This document shows positions 10,941 to 22,325 of a stretch of 64,000 nt of DNA, piece by piece. The notes beneath the pieces were generated by a model. That model saw only the letters and a program-made list of their open reading frames with translations, was not told the origin of the DNA and did no database searches. The position numbers and the translations under genes were made by a program. The stretch is from Galeruca laticollis (lineage: Eukaryota > Arthropoda > Insecta > Coleoptera > Chrysomelidae). The number at the start of each line of letters is the position of its first letter. Positions within the stretch are counted from its first letter, which is position 1. Location: assembly GCA_963921935.1 (NCBI GenBank), contig OY998177.1:8087754-8151753 (forward strand). The letters run 5' to 3'.

Positions 10941-11600
10941 GGAGTTACTTTATATCATTATGTTAGAAGTATAAATTTGGCATTTTCAATAGATGAAATA
11001 AGAAGAATAACAAATGTGTGTCCGATATGCTGCGAATTGAAACCATGATTCGTCAAGTTACCAGGAACATTGATTAAAGCGACAGTACCGTTTGAGAGGC
11101 TTAATATCTATTTTAAGGGACCTCTACTCTCCACATCACAGAATCGATATTTATTAGTGATCATTGACGAATATTCACGATTTACTTTTGCCTTGCCATG
11201 TTCTGATGTGACAGCAGCGACGGTAATACAGAATTTACATAATCTTTTTACTGTATTCGAAATACCATCCTACATCCATTCTGATAGAGGCTCCTTTTTT
11301 ATATCTGATGAAGTTAAAAGATACTTAGATAAGTTTAAGGTGGCGACCAGTCGCACTGCACCTTATAACCCTCAAGGAAATGGCCCAGTAGAAAGATATA
11401 ATAGTACAATCTGGAAGACTATTATGTTGGCACTCAAGTCCCGTATACTAAATACCTCTCAATGGGAAATTGTTCTTCAAGATGTCCTTCATTGTGTCCG
11501 GTCACTTGTTTGTACTGCTACTCATGAAACTCCACATGAACGCATGTTTAACATCCCCGCAGGTCACCGAATGGCGAGTCGATCCCATCGTGCTTGTTGA
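10900..11600 (+). pseudogene. pol: Integrase of element A
   Basis: The H2C2 zinc domain (LHTSLCHPG..CPICCE) is followed by the catalytic core. The first Asp, expected in FERLNIDFKGP, is Tyr here (LNIYFKGP). The second is kept in IHSDRGSFF and the Glu is kept in NGPVERYN. A stop at about 11046 separates the zinc domain from the 176-residue core frame (11070-11600). The loss of Asp would abolish strand transfer even if translated. Confidence 0.85.
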
Positions 11601-11947
11601 CTCCTGGAAAAGTACTTATGCGTCGCCAAGTGAGGTCTTCTGAATACGAACCACTCGTCGACGAATTAGATCTATTAGAAGCAGACTCTAATCATGCCTT
11701 TGTCCGTTTTCAGAATGGCCGAGAACCGGCAGCATCTCTGAAACACTTAGCTCCTTGTGGCGAAGGAAAAGAAGTGCCAACAGCTATGAATAGCGATCAA
11801 ACTGAAGCAGACTCTCAAACACAAGGTGGCACCAATTACCCAGAATCTACTACCAATGATATAATACAGTCTCTGAATACCTCCGACTCTTCTGAAATAC
11901 CGCAACAACCTACAAATTTTAAAACGACTACTGAGGGGGGGGGGGAA
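11594..11947 (+). pseudogene. Pol C-terminal region and polypurine tract, element A
   Basis: The frame continues the integrase C-terminus (LMRRQVRSSEYEPLVDELDLLEADSNHAFVRF), then a low-complexity Ser/Thr/Gln-rich tail. It ends in a purine run (GAGGGGGGGGGGGAA, ending at 11947) immediately before the 3' LTR, the expected polypurine tract. The open frame runs on into LTR sequence to 12133. Confidence 0.75.
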
Positions 11948-12059
11948 TGTAGTATATTTGATAAGGTGGTTATTTACAGTTTAGCGTCTTTAACGGTTCT
12001 TGTGAACACATACTTAGTTTTAATATTTGTCGCGAATGTTTCTTCACTTGACATAATAA
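11948..12059 (+). repeat. 3' LTR of element A, left part
   Basis: It begins TGTAGTATATTTGATAAGG and matches 6806-6919. It stops at GACATAATAA, where the LINE is inserted; the LTR resumes at 17566. Confidence 0.9.
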
Positions 12060-12158
12060 TCTTCTTCTTTTTTGAGATCTTTTGCTCAATTCTTCCAAAC
12101 TATTTACCCAGACGAAATTTCCTACCTAGATAATTATAATCACTAAAAGAAGCTGCAC

Positions 12159-13250
12159 TCACGTGCGTCTGACCGTAGTCATCACTCCCCAAACTAACAT
12201 AACTACACAATCAGCAGTCTCTCTCAATATACAATTTAGATTAAGCATCATAGCAAGCGGGTTAAAGCATTTAATTATGTCTATATAAAATTTGTCCCTC
12301 ACACCTTTGTTAATTGCACACTCAAAAGAAATGTGGTTAAGATTAGCTACTGCTCCACAATCGCGCAAAGCAGACTCTACCAGTCCAATTCTGTTCAGGT
12401 CATCTTTGGAATAACAGTGCCCAATTCTTAATTTTGAATAAGTGGATAATGTAGATTTGTTCAATTGGTTTTCACTAAACCGTGGCTTTTTAGGGAAGTT
12501 ATCCAATAGCCTGTATAAATGTTGACAATTCAAAACATGCAATTCTCTCCATGTTTCTTCGCATAATTCGTATATATCAGATTTAATATTAGGTAAAATA
12601 TTCCTATATTATGAAATTATTATGATCCAACTCAAGGCTTTTCTTGGTGAGCGTATCTGCCATCTCGTTCCCCTTTATGGAGGTATGGCTCGAAATCCAT
12701 CCCAATTTTATAAGGATGTTATTTTTCTTAGCCTCCCATAAATCGTGTCTGATCCCCAGCTCTGTGTTTTCCGAGGAGCCGCTGATACCACATCTAGTTA
12801 TTTTACTTATTGTACTTGCTGAGTCTGATAATACTAAAGCTGTAGGTATGTTATATTCTATAATTATTTTAATTGCAATAGAAATGGCACAAATCCCCGC
12901 TGTGCATATACTGACTTAATTACAGATTCTGCCTGAAGTTGTATAAGTGATATTGTTGTATTTGTGGTAAATTCCAAATCCAACTCGATTTTGTCTGTCT
13001 TTGGATCCGTCCGTGAAAAATATCTGCCATCCTGCCATTTTTCCATGATAATATTATTAAATAGAGGGTCATTATTAAGCAAGTCTTTACATAGATCACA
13101 TGTAATAAGGGGATGTGAAGTATTTAAGACTCAAATTCATAAAGATAGCAAAGAAATTTATCCATTTTTTTTTAGAATAGGAAGATAGACGAGAGCTCTA
13201 CCGAGCCTCTCCAAAATTGGAAAATTATGAAGCAATTGTATATTATTGTT
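12159..13250 (-). pseudogene. LINE ORF2 C-terminus: RNase H and Cys/His tail
   Basis: Read leftward from the SINE, RNase H motifs appear in order across frames: YFSRTDPKTDKIELDLEF near 13040, LVLSDSASTI near 12820 and WISSHTSIKGNEMAD near 12660. The last is the classic RNase H C-terminal motif. The final frame (12542-12159) has a tail with HCYSKDDLNRIGL, DCGAVANLNHISFEC, as in LINE C-terminal zinc motifs. Several shifts separate the parts. Confidence 0.78.
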
Positions 13251-13258
13251 ATTCTGGT

Positions 13259-13544
13259 GGTCTCCGTAGGCTAATGGAATGGTGCTCTGTCTGCTAACCG
13301 AGAGGCCCCGGGATCAAACCCGGGCCTAGTTAACATCATAATTAAAAATTCGGAGAGCCACCTGTCGGAAGGCAATGGCAAACCACCGACAGTACTCTGC
13401 CTAGTACAGCCTCTCAACATAGACGTTCGGATCCGTCGTTAAACTGTAGGTCCCTTCTATCTGTGATAACTGGAGAGCACAACACAGGTAGAAGTGAGAG
13501 GTCGCCTACGTCCGATCACGGATATGGCACTGTAAGAAGAAGAA
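13259..13544 (+). mobile_element. tRNA-derived SINE, copy 1
   Basis: A 286 bp unit starting GGTCTCCGTAGG and ending in AAGAAGAAG. It matches 48053-48340 almost base for base. The head has a box A-like TAGGCTAATGG and box B-like GGGATCAAACCC inside a CCCGG/CCGGG arm, so it looks like a Pol III tRNA promoter. It is flanked by GTTATTCTGGT at 13248-13258 and 13545-13555. It lies inside LINE ORF2. Confidence 0.88.
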
Positions 13545-14339
13545 GTTATTCTGGTACAATTCCGGAAGACCTCTTGAAACTACATTATTTTCAATTGACA
13601 AATACTTAATAATATACTTTCCCGCCAGCCAGATCCTCCTCCACATAACGAGAAGTTCACCAGTTTCAGCCAGTAGTGAAACTGTAGGTGACGTTTCCAT
13701 CGCACCTAATACCACCCTCAGTGCTCTGAATTGAGTTTTGTCCAATTTGTAAAGGTTCTGAAGGAGAGAATTATAAATGATAATAGTGCCAAAATCAAGG
13801 TGAGATCTTACCAATCCCCTGTAAATCATCATCAGCAGTTTGGGATCTGCACCCCAGGAATTCCCTGCCACAGACCTCATAACATCAATGCCATTTTTGG
13901 CCTTAACAACTATGTTATCAATATGAATATTGAATTTTAGTTTATCATCAAAGACAACTCCCAGATAGTTATATATTTTCACAAAGTCAATGGAATGTCC
14001 ATTGACTATTACATTTTGAGGCATATCCGCAGTAGATCTCCTTTGAAATAACATACATTTTGATTTCAGAATTGACAGTTCCAAACTGTTATTCTTCAGC
14101 CAATTGGATATATTGCTTAATGTTTTATTAATTTTATAGACAGCTTTTATATCTAAGAAAATGACTAAAACCTTATTTCCTTGGTTAAATGCATTAATAA
14201 CACTGGAGGTTAGCAAAATTAGGTTATCCACAATACTTTTTCCCTGTCTGAATCCGGATTGAAATTTACTTAAAAGCCCCTCTGATTCCAATTTATGGTC
14301 AATTCCGTTTTTAATAATACTTTCCAATACCTTCATCAC
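13506..14339 (-). pseudogene. LINE RT, thumb region with palm deletion
   Basis: It begins KVLESIIKNGIDHKLE, then SKFQSGFRQGKSIVDNLILL, a standard RT block. VLVIFLDIKAVYK (the first catalytic Asp region) is followed directly by INKTLSNISNWLKNNSLELSI. The segment that should carry the YADD catalytic box and surrounding palm is missing. The thumb motif IYNYLGVVFDDKLKF follows. The frame ends in the SINE insertion. Confidence 0.85.
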
Positions 14340-15569
14340 ACACGATTGAAGGGCAATGTACCTATAGCTGCCAATAATAGTAGGGTCTTTGAAAGGCTTT
14401 AGTATAGGACATATTATTTGGATTCTCTAGGATTCTGGTATGGTTCCCTCTTTAAGATAACCATTCAAAATTGAAAGTAGCCTTTCCTTACACAGTAATG
14501 GTAGATACTTTAGCTGTGAGTGATAAATTCCATCCACACCTGGTGCCGAGTCTTTCCTGTTTTTTAAATCACATTCCATTTCTTCCATTTCTAAGGGGTC
14601 TATATCATTATTATCCGATCTGGTTAGAGTAATATCCAGCGGGACATCCGTAATAGTAATATTATCAAGAAAATTATTCAAATTATCCCTCACAAATGAA
14701 GTAGATATTGGAAGGGTGTACCCATTTTTAAAGCCCTTAATAATCCTCCATGTTGCTGACAAGTTAGAGTCCCTATTTAAAGTGGCACAGAATTCTCTGA
14801 AACTATTTCTTTTTTTCAGTATTAGAGCTCTTTTAGCTTTTGCAACTGCCAAGTTCATTGCCACATAATTGTCCACAGAACTGTTGTCCAAATATCTCTT
14901 AATGGTATTTTTCTTTTCCATTACAACGTTGGTTCCAACTTCACCCCACCATATGGAGGGAGACTTATTTGTTGTAGATTTCCTTCTACCCTTTTTAAGT
15001 GATGCCTTCTCAGTTGCTTGAGTAATAATACTTGTTAAAATATAATATGAGCAATCAGGTATTCCAGCCATCAAGTGATCACAGATATTGTGATACATTC
15101 TCCAATCCATTTTCTTTATATTGTGTTCTTGCTTCCTAATATCTGGATTATTGTTCTGCGGAAGGTCTTGAGGAATGTAAGCGTAGAAATCCATCTTCAT
15201 AATTATAGGAAAATGGTCACTATTGCTTTTATCTAAAGGGAGAGTGGTCCAGGAGCAATTTATTCCAATTTGAGAGGAGGAAAAAGAGAGGTCTGTAATA
15301 CTAGGATTTTGTCCGGGAAGGTTGATTCTAGTTAGAGACCCATCGTAAAGATTAACAAAATCTCTATCCAAAAAAGCCTCTTCTATTAAGTTACCATTAT
15401 GATCACTTCTGTTATTCCCCCAGATTATATTTTTTGCATTAAAGTTCCCCCCAATAACAATTTTACTGAAGTTTTTCTGCTCATTACAAATATTTGCAAG
15501 GAATGATTTATTCAACCGTGGATTGGATGGGACATAAACGTTCATAAAGACTGTATCACTCACAGACAC
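14340..15569 (-). pseudogene. LINE ORF2: endonuclease C-terminal half to RT N-terminus
   Basis: A 380-residue open frame (15569-14427). KIVIGGNFNAKNIIWG and SNSDHFPIIMKM are the endonuclease motifs (a GDFNAH-like box with D changed to N's neighbour G, and SDH). The linker has KSPSIWWGEV; the RT entry motif is DSAPGVDGIYHSQLKYLP. A stop after GTIPES (14427) is followed by readable RT sequence up to 14339. It is the best-preserved part of the LINE. Confidence 0.85.
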
Positions 15570-15889
15570 AGCTTGTCTTGTATCTGCATACCGTAGGGTT
15601 TATTATTAGTGTTGAGATTATACAGGTTAGCGTTTAACTTACTTTCGACAGCTATAGCTATACCATTGCGCCCCTCACTCATATCAAGTCTAAATATTTT
15701 ATAATTCTTAAGTTTCCAATTAATGTTAATAACAAGGAATGTTTCTTGCAGCATAATTATGTAAGGATTCTCCCTGTGCAGGAGTAATTGAAGATTAGTG
15801 TTATTCGAATTTATACTACGTATATTCCACTGAATGACAGTGAATGGAAAAATTAAATTAAAATAAAAACCCAAAATGATGATGCGCAA
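15560..15889 (-). pseudogene. LINE ORF2: endonuclease N-terminal part
   Basis: VIQWNIRSINSNNTNLQLLL, IIMLQETFL and MSEGRNGIAIAV are the opening endonuclease blocks (N in WNIRS, E in QET). It overlaps the next ORF2 frame by ten bases in another frame, so one frameshift near 15565 splits the protein. Confidence 0.83.
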
Positions 15890-15912
15890 GGGAAATTTAC
15901 TGAATGAGACTT

Positions 15913-17389
15913 TTAGACTTCCTCCTCAATTTGCTCCTCAGTTACCTGCTGGCTAAGTCTGAAGCAGACATTTTGGCAGGCATGAGTGTGATCTTTCACC
16001 ATATTACATGTAAGTGGGTCACAGGATTCTGAACCTGAGAAAGATGCTTTAACTATTGATATGAGGTCCTCTGCATTTGTATCAGCGCTTTTTAGATAAT
16101 CTGATATAAAGTATCTCATTCACAGTTGATGTTGGTGAAGGTGGGAGTGGGGTGCTATGTGGACTTAAGGGATTATTATTTCTAGTATTGAAGAGTCCCC
16201 TTTTTGGGGTAGAATGATCTGGAGTAGCTGAATTGCTCTTACCTGAGATTGAGTTAATGGGTGATAACGGATATATTGAACTACTTAGAAGGCAGGCTTA
16301 TGAGCTTGATTATCGAATCCTAAGCTGCTTACTTTTTTTCTTTTATTTTGTGTCACAGCAGAACTGTATGAGGATCTACTTGGTTTAGGGATAGTCGAAC
16401 TCATTTGAGAAACATTTACTAGGCTATTAGATACTGATTTAGGAGACAGAGGGAGAAAATTAACATTATCGGGCAGGATATTATCATTCAAAGTCTCACC
16501 TGGGTATACTACTTTTCTAGCATCAAAGTAAGACAGGTTTTGAAAGATCATAACTTCGTTAATTCGTTTTTGTTTACTTAGTTCATCACATACCTCTCGT
16601 TTCTTAATACCTTCAAAGACTATATGACTCTTCTTGCAGTACAGGCAAACCTCTGAATCAGGAAAATTATCACATTTTCCATGCAAGTGGTCATCGGATC
16701 CATATTTAGCGCATCTAGCCTTACTTCTACATTGCTTCGATAAGTGATTGAACCTGTAACAGTTACTACAGAGCAAGATAGGTCTAATATATGTAGACAC
16801 CTCCAGTTTGTTAGAATGAATATTAACAAATCTAGGAAATGATTTGCCAGCGAATGTAAAAATATAACAGCCAGTCGGTACATACTTAATTGAAAGATCG
16901 AATGTATTTTCTAGTCTTCTGTTTAGTCTCTTTACTTGCAGTACTTCATATACTGCTTCACTCTCTTCATTGGTTCTTTTTATGACTTCTTCTTCAGTTA
17001 TATTTGTACCTACACATTTGACAACTCCTCTGCATGAGACTAAACTTGCCGGGATAAATATTTCATAGCCCATAGCTACGAACTCTTTGTTCTCTTTAAA
17101 ATCATAAGCTTCTTTTGGTAGCCTAAAAGTGATAGAAATTCTATTTCTACCTTTCCTTTCAATTGATTTGATTCCACATATTTTTTTGTTGTAGTAGTGT
17201 GCCCCATTCCACTGGGTGTAAGTTCGCCACGTTCATATCTTTATGCTGGACCGTAACCTTAAAGGGAGCTGAATCATACACAGAGTACTTTATATTTTCC
17301 AATATTGAGATCTTTTTGTCTTCCTCGGTTTTTCCACTATTATCAAGGCGTCCTGTTTCCACAGGGGGGGCGTCCCCCCGTGCTATCAC
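15913..17389 (-). pseudogene. LINE ORF1 (Gag-like, CCHC knuckles)
   Basis: An RNA-binding ORF1. The N-terminal part (17389-17159) begins MIARGDAPPVETGRLDNSG. An A-rich run near 17170-17180 marks a frameshift. The main part (17073-16285, 262 residues) holds CSNCYRFNHLSKQC (intact CX2CX4HX4C), a second knuckle with Cys to Tyr (CAKYGSDDHLHGKC) and CLYCKKSH. A Ser/Pro-rich and acidic tail continues in other frames to 15913 (DLISIVKASFSGSE). Confidence 0.8.
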
Positions 17390-17565
17390 CCATACAAGGT
17401 TAACTTATGCAACTACTGCTATTTTTACAAAAATATTATGTATAACTTACTGGTTTTACTAATAATTATGTTGAATAAACTAAACTATATTCAAAGATTC
17501 TTATTATTTTTGAAGATTTCCGTCACACACTTTCTCACCTTGTCAAAGCTCGGTTTGGAATCTTA

Positions 17566-17657
17566 GACATAATAAATTTCTACGTTGTCATCAATTATCT
17601 TGAATTATGTCGAATAAAGTTCGTGTATTGAGAGTTTAATTATTTCTGTTCAGATCA
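17566..17657 (+). repeat. 3' LTR of element A, right part
   Basis: It resumes the split LTR (GACATAATAAATTTCTACG...TTCAGATCA), matching 6907-6999. It is followed by CTTTG at 17658-17662, the target duplication of element A. Confidence 0.9.
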
Positions 17658-17662
17658 CTTTG

Positions 17663-17920
17663 TGATGTCATTTTCTCGCATGTCGGTGCGCTATTTATTT
17701 TGATGGAAAGAATGGACCCAGAATGTTTGAGAAACCAACGTTATTCCATCTGGGAAGCACCAAGTACCTGAATTGGAATATCTAGTTTTTTTTCATATAG
17801 TATTTTATTACGAATCTTTTATGCCGGTAATCAAAGTAGGCAAGATGGCTAACCACACTAAATTTTTTTCTGATGCTTAATAGCATTCATTTTTGCAAAA
17901 ACGCGATTTGAACCAATAAA
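17663..17920. other. Unassigned spacer
   Basis: No coding, repeat or RNA signal recognised between element A and the mariner relic. Confidence 0.4.
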
Positions 17921-18530
17921 GTGTTGGAGGTTGGGTATATTTACGGTACCTACAATGTTACATGGAGCGTATCTTTCATTTTGCTGTCAGTATATATGAA
18001 TACGTGCATCACAGCTGTACAAACAAAATCTGGACTCGACTGTAAAGAGAACGCAATCTCAATCGACTTCTAACCAATGAACGTGACTTGTTGCAAAATT
18101 GAAGTGCGTTCTGCGATGATCTACGGTCAAGACTGGATCTCAGGCTGAAATATGCGACGCTAAATTAGCTACCAGCAGATGACGAACTGTTTCAGTACAA
18201 ATTCGAATTCCATGAGCGTCCTAAAGCTGAGATTTCAAGCTTCTGCATGTAAAACATCGTCTTCAGACAGTGGATAACCTTAAATATCGGTCTCGTATGG
18301 TGGTTGTGGCACGATGTCTGCCCTGCCCAGGTTTTCTGGAATTGCTACCAGTTTTCTTATCCATTTGTATCATTTGAGATAGTAATGTATGGGATACACC
18401 GAATTCTTCATATATTGCGATATCTCCAAACTTCTTCGAGTAATACCACTGCTTGAGCACATTCCTCACTAGTCAAATTTGTAGATTCACGCTGCATAAT
18501 AATGTTATCCAAGAATCACAAAAAGTTCAC
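17921..18530 (-). pseudogene. Tc1/mariner-type transposase relic
   Basis: The leftward frame at 18469-18263 has a helix-turn-helix followed by GQGRHRATTTIRDRYLRLS, the linker typical of Tc1/mariner transposases. Further left, in broken frames, come fragments resembling the transposase core, such as LVANLASHIS, RSSQNALQF and NERYAPCNIVGTVNI near 17950. No full frame or clear terminal repeats were found, so the copy is old. The exact superfamily is moderately certain. Confidence 0.65.
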
Positions 18531-19489
18531 AAATTGTTTAGTAACCTGTTACTAAAAGCAATTTCGGAAATTAACTGAATTCCTAATCTGTCATTTCATA
18601 TAAGCAATCAGTTCCACATCAGAACCTGCCGTAAATAAATATCATATACGAGTGCCTTACGATATTGAATCTAGTATAATAAATATAAGCAAACCCAATG
18701 AGAGTATTTGAAGTTGCTGTGTGGTGCGTCAATTTCTCTCTTATAAACTGTTCATTGATGATTTGGTAAAAAAGGAAATATAAAAATATTATACAGGCGG
18801 AGACATGAAAATTTTCTTTATAACATCATAAAAATTATTCATGATTTGAAATGTTTATGGAAAATTGTTATTTTAATGTTTCCAGTGGCAACCAATAAAC
18901 TCCGCCTATGAATGAGTAATTAATGCATAAATACCAATGACGCAATGGAAAAATAAAACAATGACATAATTACAAATAGTTTTGTATACTATTTTACTTA
19001 CAATCTATCAGAATTATAATCAAGTTTCGAGAATAATTATTACTTGTATCAATTCTTATTAGAATATTACCAATCATTTTCAAGCAATCTGTGAGTCCGT
19101 TGCTAGGGAACATAAAAAGTTTGTTGATTCAACCATAGGTTGGATCTCACAGTAGGGTCATTATTCACAATTTGATTTTTGACAAAATTAACGAAAAATG
19201 TAGAGCTGCGAATTTAAATCCATATCACCAGAACTATTAATATTTATAATTCTACATAGTCTTTTTGTTCCTCTTATATTGAATGAATATCGAGTTATTT
19301 GTGATTTATTTCCAAGCTACCAAGTGAATTAACACAAGCTAGCCGTTAAAATGACATTTTCTAGCCGGAGAAGCGAGATATACTAGCCGGGAAATTCGCT
19401 TCCCGACTGTTCTAATGTTTAGAAATCCAGCGATTATTATCAATCTATTGCGAGTAAAATATTGTACTGACGATGGTTATTAGTATATT
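18531..19489. other. AT-rich spacer
   Basis: No gene found. A short inverted AGGCGGAG pair (about 18798 and 18900) is 100 bp apart and could be a tiny MITE, but nothing else supports it. Confidence 0.4.
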
Positions 19490-19607
19490 AAAGTATTAGT
19501 GAATAAAGAGGTCTATCAAACACGCGCGATTTTTCGAGCACGACGGCGCAGCCGGAGTGCTCGAAATAGAGCAAGTGTTTGAAAGACCAGTTATCCATGA
19601 ATACTTT
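19490..19607. repeat. 118 bp imperfect palindrome
   Basis: Paired segments from outside in are AAAGTATT/AATACTTT, GGTCT/AGACC, TCAAACAC/GTGTTTGA and CGAGCAC/GTGCTCG, centred at about 19549. This is a foldback-type structure. Its CAAACACGCGCG motif recurs inverted at 21554-21566. Confidence 0.75.
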
Positions 19608-21550
19608 ACACTATTTTTTTTGTAATGGTTCACTTTTAAATCATCAAATATTATTATTATATTATTACTACAAAAAAATGGAAGTCCGTCCTCGATGCCC
19701 AGCCAAGTTTCGTGAAAGTCAAATAGTATTTATTTTTATTTGACGTTACGAGGTACTGCTGTCAGATCAATAATCGAAAAGTTTCTTTATTAATATTTGA
19801 AAGGATACAATGTATTGAGATAATTAGTTTATTTATTTATGTATGAATATTATAATTATTCAATTTTATTTTCCATACGTTGGTTCGTCAATTGCTGTGA
19901 TATTTTATTTTTATTTATTTATTTATGATTCTAATTATTTACATTTATTAGGTTTATATTTTTATAATTTTAGTTGTTGAGCGCCAGATGAAATTAGTCT
20001 ATCAATTTTTGTGTGTTATTATTGTGAGCCAGCTATACTCAGTCTATAAGGATGAAATTCTTAACCATAGACAAGGAATTATGGTGGTTGAGGATATGTC
20101 TTTTACTTTATAAATTCAAACTCGAGATATAATCTAAATTGTAATATAATTAGTGAATAAAATAATAAACACTCAAATTATTATGTTCCAATAACTTTAC
20201 AAATAATTAAATATCTAATACAACCCTGTATTTTCTGGTTATCTTATAGGAATAGAGAGGGCAACACTAAATAAATCATCTAATGTCGATAAGAAAGATC
20301 TCTTTCTCTATAGTTATTTGGTTTTGTGTCATAAATATTAACCTATTTTTAAATGTATTATTATTTAATTGTAAATAATAATTTCTTAATAGACCAATAC
20401 AATTATCGTTATGTTTTTAAACACAATTGAAACTATTAAAGAAATTCAAATATTTCACAGGATTATAATGATGGCACAAGGTATAAATCTTTTCACATTC
20501 GCGAGGTAAAATGTTTTCATATTGTGGTAAGTACTGATTGTTCAATATTAATTTGCTAATATGAGAGTTTTTTTTTAATTTCCTTTATACCTATACTTTT
20601 TCCATCAGTGATCAATAAGAAATTACTATTTTACTTTATCTAACGGAATAATTTCCTTTTCAGGTTAGAACAGTTTATCTAAGAAAAACTTTACCTCACA
20701 GTTCGTAGTCACTCTTAAACTCAGTTCTTCAGGAAATATTCTTATTACTGCTTCTTTTAATTTTGAATAGGATGGCCAAATAGTTCAAATTCATAATTCT
20801 TCCTATAATGTCACTATCAATCTGTCTTCCTGTATAATAATGTAGGTATTCTCAATTTACAATCCTTTATATTTCATTCTAATTCGTTAATATCTTAACT
20901 TTGATTTTGATATCATTATCATTCACTATTATACAACATTCAAGTTTTTTCTCCTTATAAATTCCAACAATTTACCTTGATTAATAATTATAAAGTATTC
21001 TTCTCAGCTTCAGTTTTTTGTTTATATAATTTAACTTCTTTGTAGATTCTTTTTACTTGATTTTTCTATTAGGATAATTATTTTTACATCTCTCCTTCAA
21101 ACATTCAATCTGTCATCCCTGTTCATTTTTCCTAGCAACCATCCATGACTTGTTATTCCTACTAGATTGATATTTTAATTCATGTAGAGATTAAGTAAGG
21201 ACTTCGCGAACTACTCTTGAACACTTTAAAATTTCTTATCTAATTATTTTTTTTTACAAATTAACATTTACACTAATAATTATTGGATTCATAATAATTA
21301 TACCAGTAAAATTTATATTCTCTCAACCACCTTTATAATTTATTTGAGGAGAGTTTTCATTGAATTTATCATTTCAAACCTATCAATTTTATTTTAGTGC
21401 AGTATATATGAATGTATAAATAAATTTTGCAGAGAAAACCAAATAAGACATTGGTTTCCCATGAAAATATACAATTCAAAAACTAATAAAAAAAGTTGTC
21501 ACTGATACTTACGTTTCTCAAGTTGTTGTTGTTACCATAGGGACTTTAAA
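19608..21550. other. Very AT-rich non-coding interval
   Basis: No frame longer than 60 residues and no recognised protein. It is bounded by the palindrome at 19490 and by the inverted CGCGCGTGTTTGA motif at 21554. The interval could be the interior of a non-autonomous DNA transposon, which is inference. Confidence 0.4.
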
Positions 21551-21604
21551 AAACGCGCGTGTTTGAAAGTTCGATTTAAACACGCTGAGGCGTGCTTTGA
21601 AAAG
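21551..21604. repeat. Inverted partner motif and small hairpin
   Basis: ACGCGCGTGTTTGAAAG at 21553-21569 is the inverse of the motif at 19516-19528. It is followed by a small hairpin CACGC-TGAG-GCGTG (21581-21594). Confidence 0.55.
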
Positions 21605-22325
21605 GTGATATGAGACATCAATAAAAAAAATATTTAACAATTCATAATTTGACAATTGCCAGAATTAATATTCAAATGAGATTAGATTGCGAACAACGAT
21701 CAAATATTTCAGATAACATACAGTTCAAATTTAGAAGGAATTTCATTAGATGAAACTACAAAGTAACAAAACGTAAAACTGAATACATGGATAATTTTAA
21801 TACAAAATTGTACACATGAAAGTAAACAGGAATATAAATAATTTACAGGATTATAGAAATTAATACAATCTAAGCAATTATTTATAATGAAGTGAGAGAA
21901 ATATTTTCAATTTTATATTCCTGATTTCTTTTTATTGGTAAAAGAAATTGTAATTTAATTATTGATGTTCTAGTTGGTCCTAACCGGCTTCTGTTTAAGT
22001 GGCGAGAAAAAAGTCTATTGTGGAGAAGGTTTTGAGAGATTCAAGTTATAAGAATATAAAAAACTCCTCTTTGTTAATACAATAAAATTTGAATGGTAAC
22101 CACAATAAATAAATATATTATTATTATATTAATGCTGAATACAATGAATGGAGGAAGTAGGAACGGGGAACTTTTGGGTCTAGTGTACAGAAGGCGACAT
22201 ATGTGGGAGTGTTGCAGAGTTTCCGTCCGGTTTCATCAAAATTCCAGTCTACAGTTTAATTATTTTACTTGGCCATTTGAATAAAAAAATAAACGGTTTT
22301 ACAAATTAAAACTAACTTTTCCGCA
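21605..22325. other. Unassigned AT-rich spacer
   Basis: No supported gene. The 63-residue frame at 22093 has no recognisable motif. Confidence 0.4.

Larger units (their letters stand above)
12060..17565 (-). mobile_element. Non-LTR retrotransposon (LINE) with Gag-like ORF1 and EN-RT-RNase H ORF2
   Basis: It is inserted within the LTR of element A and flanked by GACATAATAA at 12050-12059 and 17566-17575. Transcription is leftward. ORF1 has CCHC knuckles. ORF2 has an APE-like endonuclease, RT and RNase H, which suggests an I/Nimb-like group, though the clade is unconfirmed. The 3' end, read on the minus strand, is CAAAAAAGAAGAAG. The RT core is deleted and a SINE sits in ORF2, so the copy is dead. 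Confidence 0.88.
6806..17657 (+). mobile_element. Element A: Ty3/gypsy-type LTR retrotransposon with nested insertions
   Basis: The LTRs at 6806-6999 and 11948-12059 + 17566-17657 are flanked by the perfect 5 bp duplication CTTTG (6801-6805 and 17658-17662). The 3' LTR is cut by a LINE. Without the LINE and the 1.4 kb insertion in pol, the element is about 3.9 kb. Gag, protease, RT, RNase H and integrase follow in order. It belongs to the same family as elements B and C, sharing motifs such as FERLN..FKGP, CTATxxTPHERMF and IIGHDxLK. Confidence 0.92.

Noticed and set aside
13259..13330. Functional tRNA gene
   Set aside because: The tRNA-like head is part of a SINE present twice with target duplications, and the cloverleaf is imperfect.
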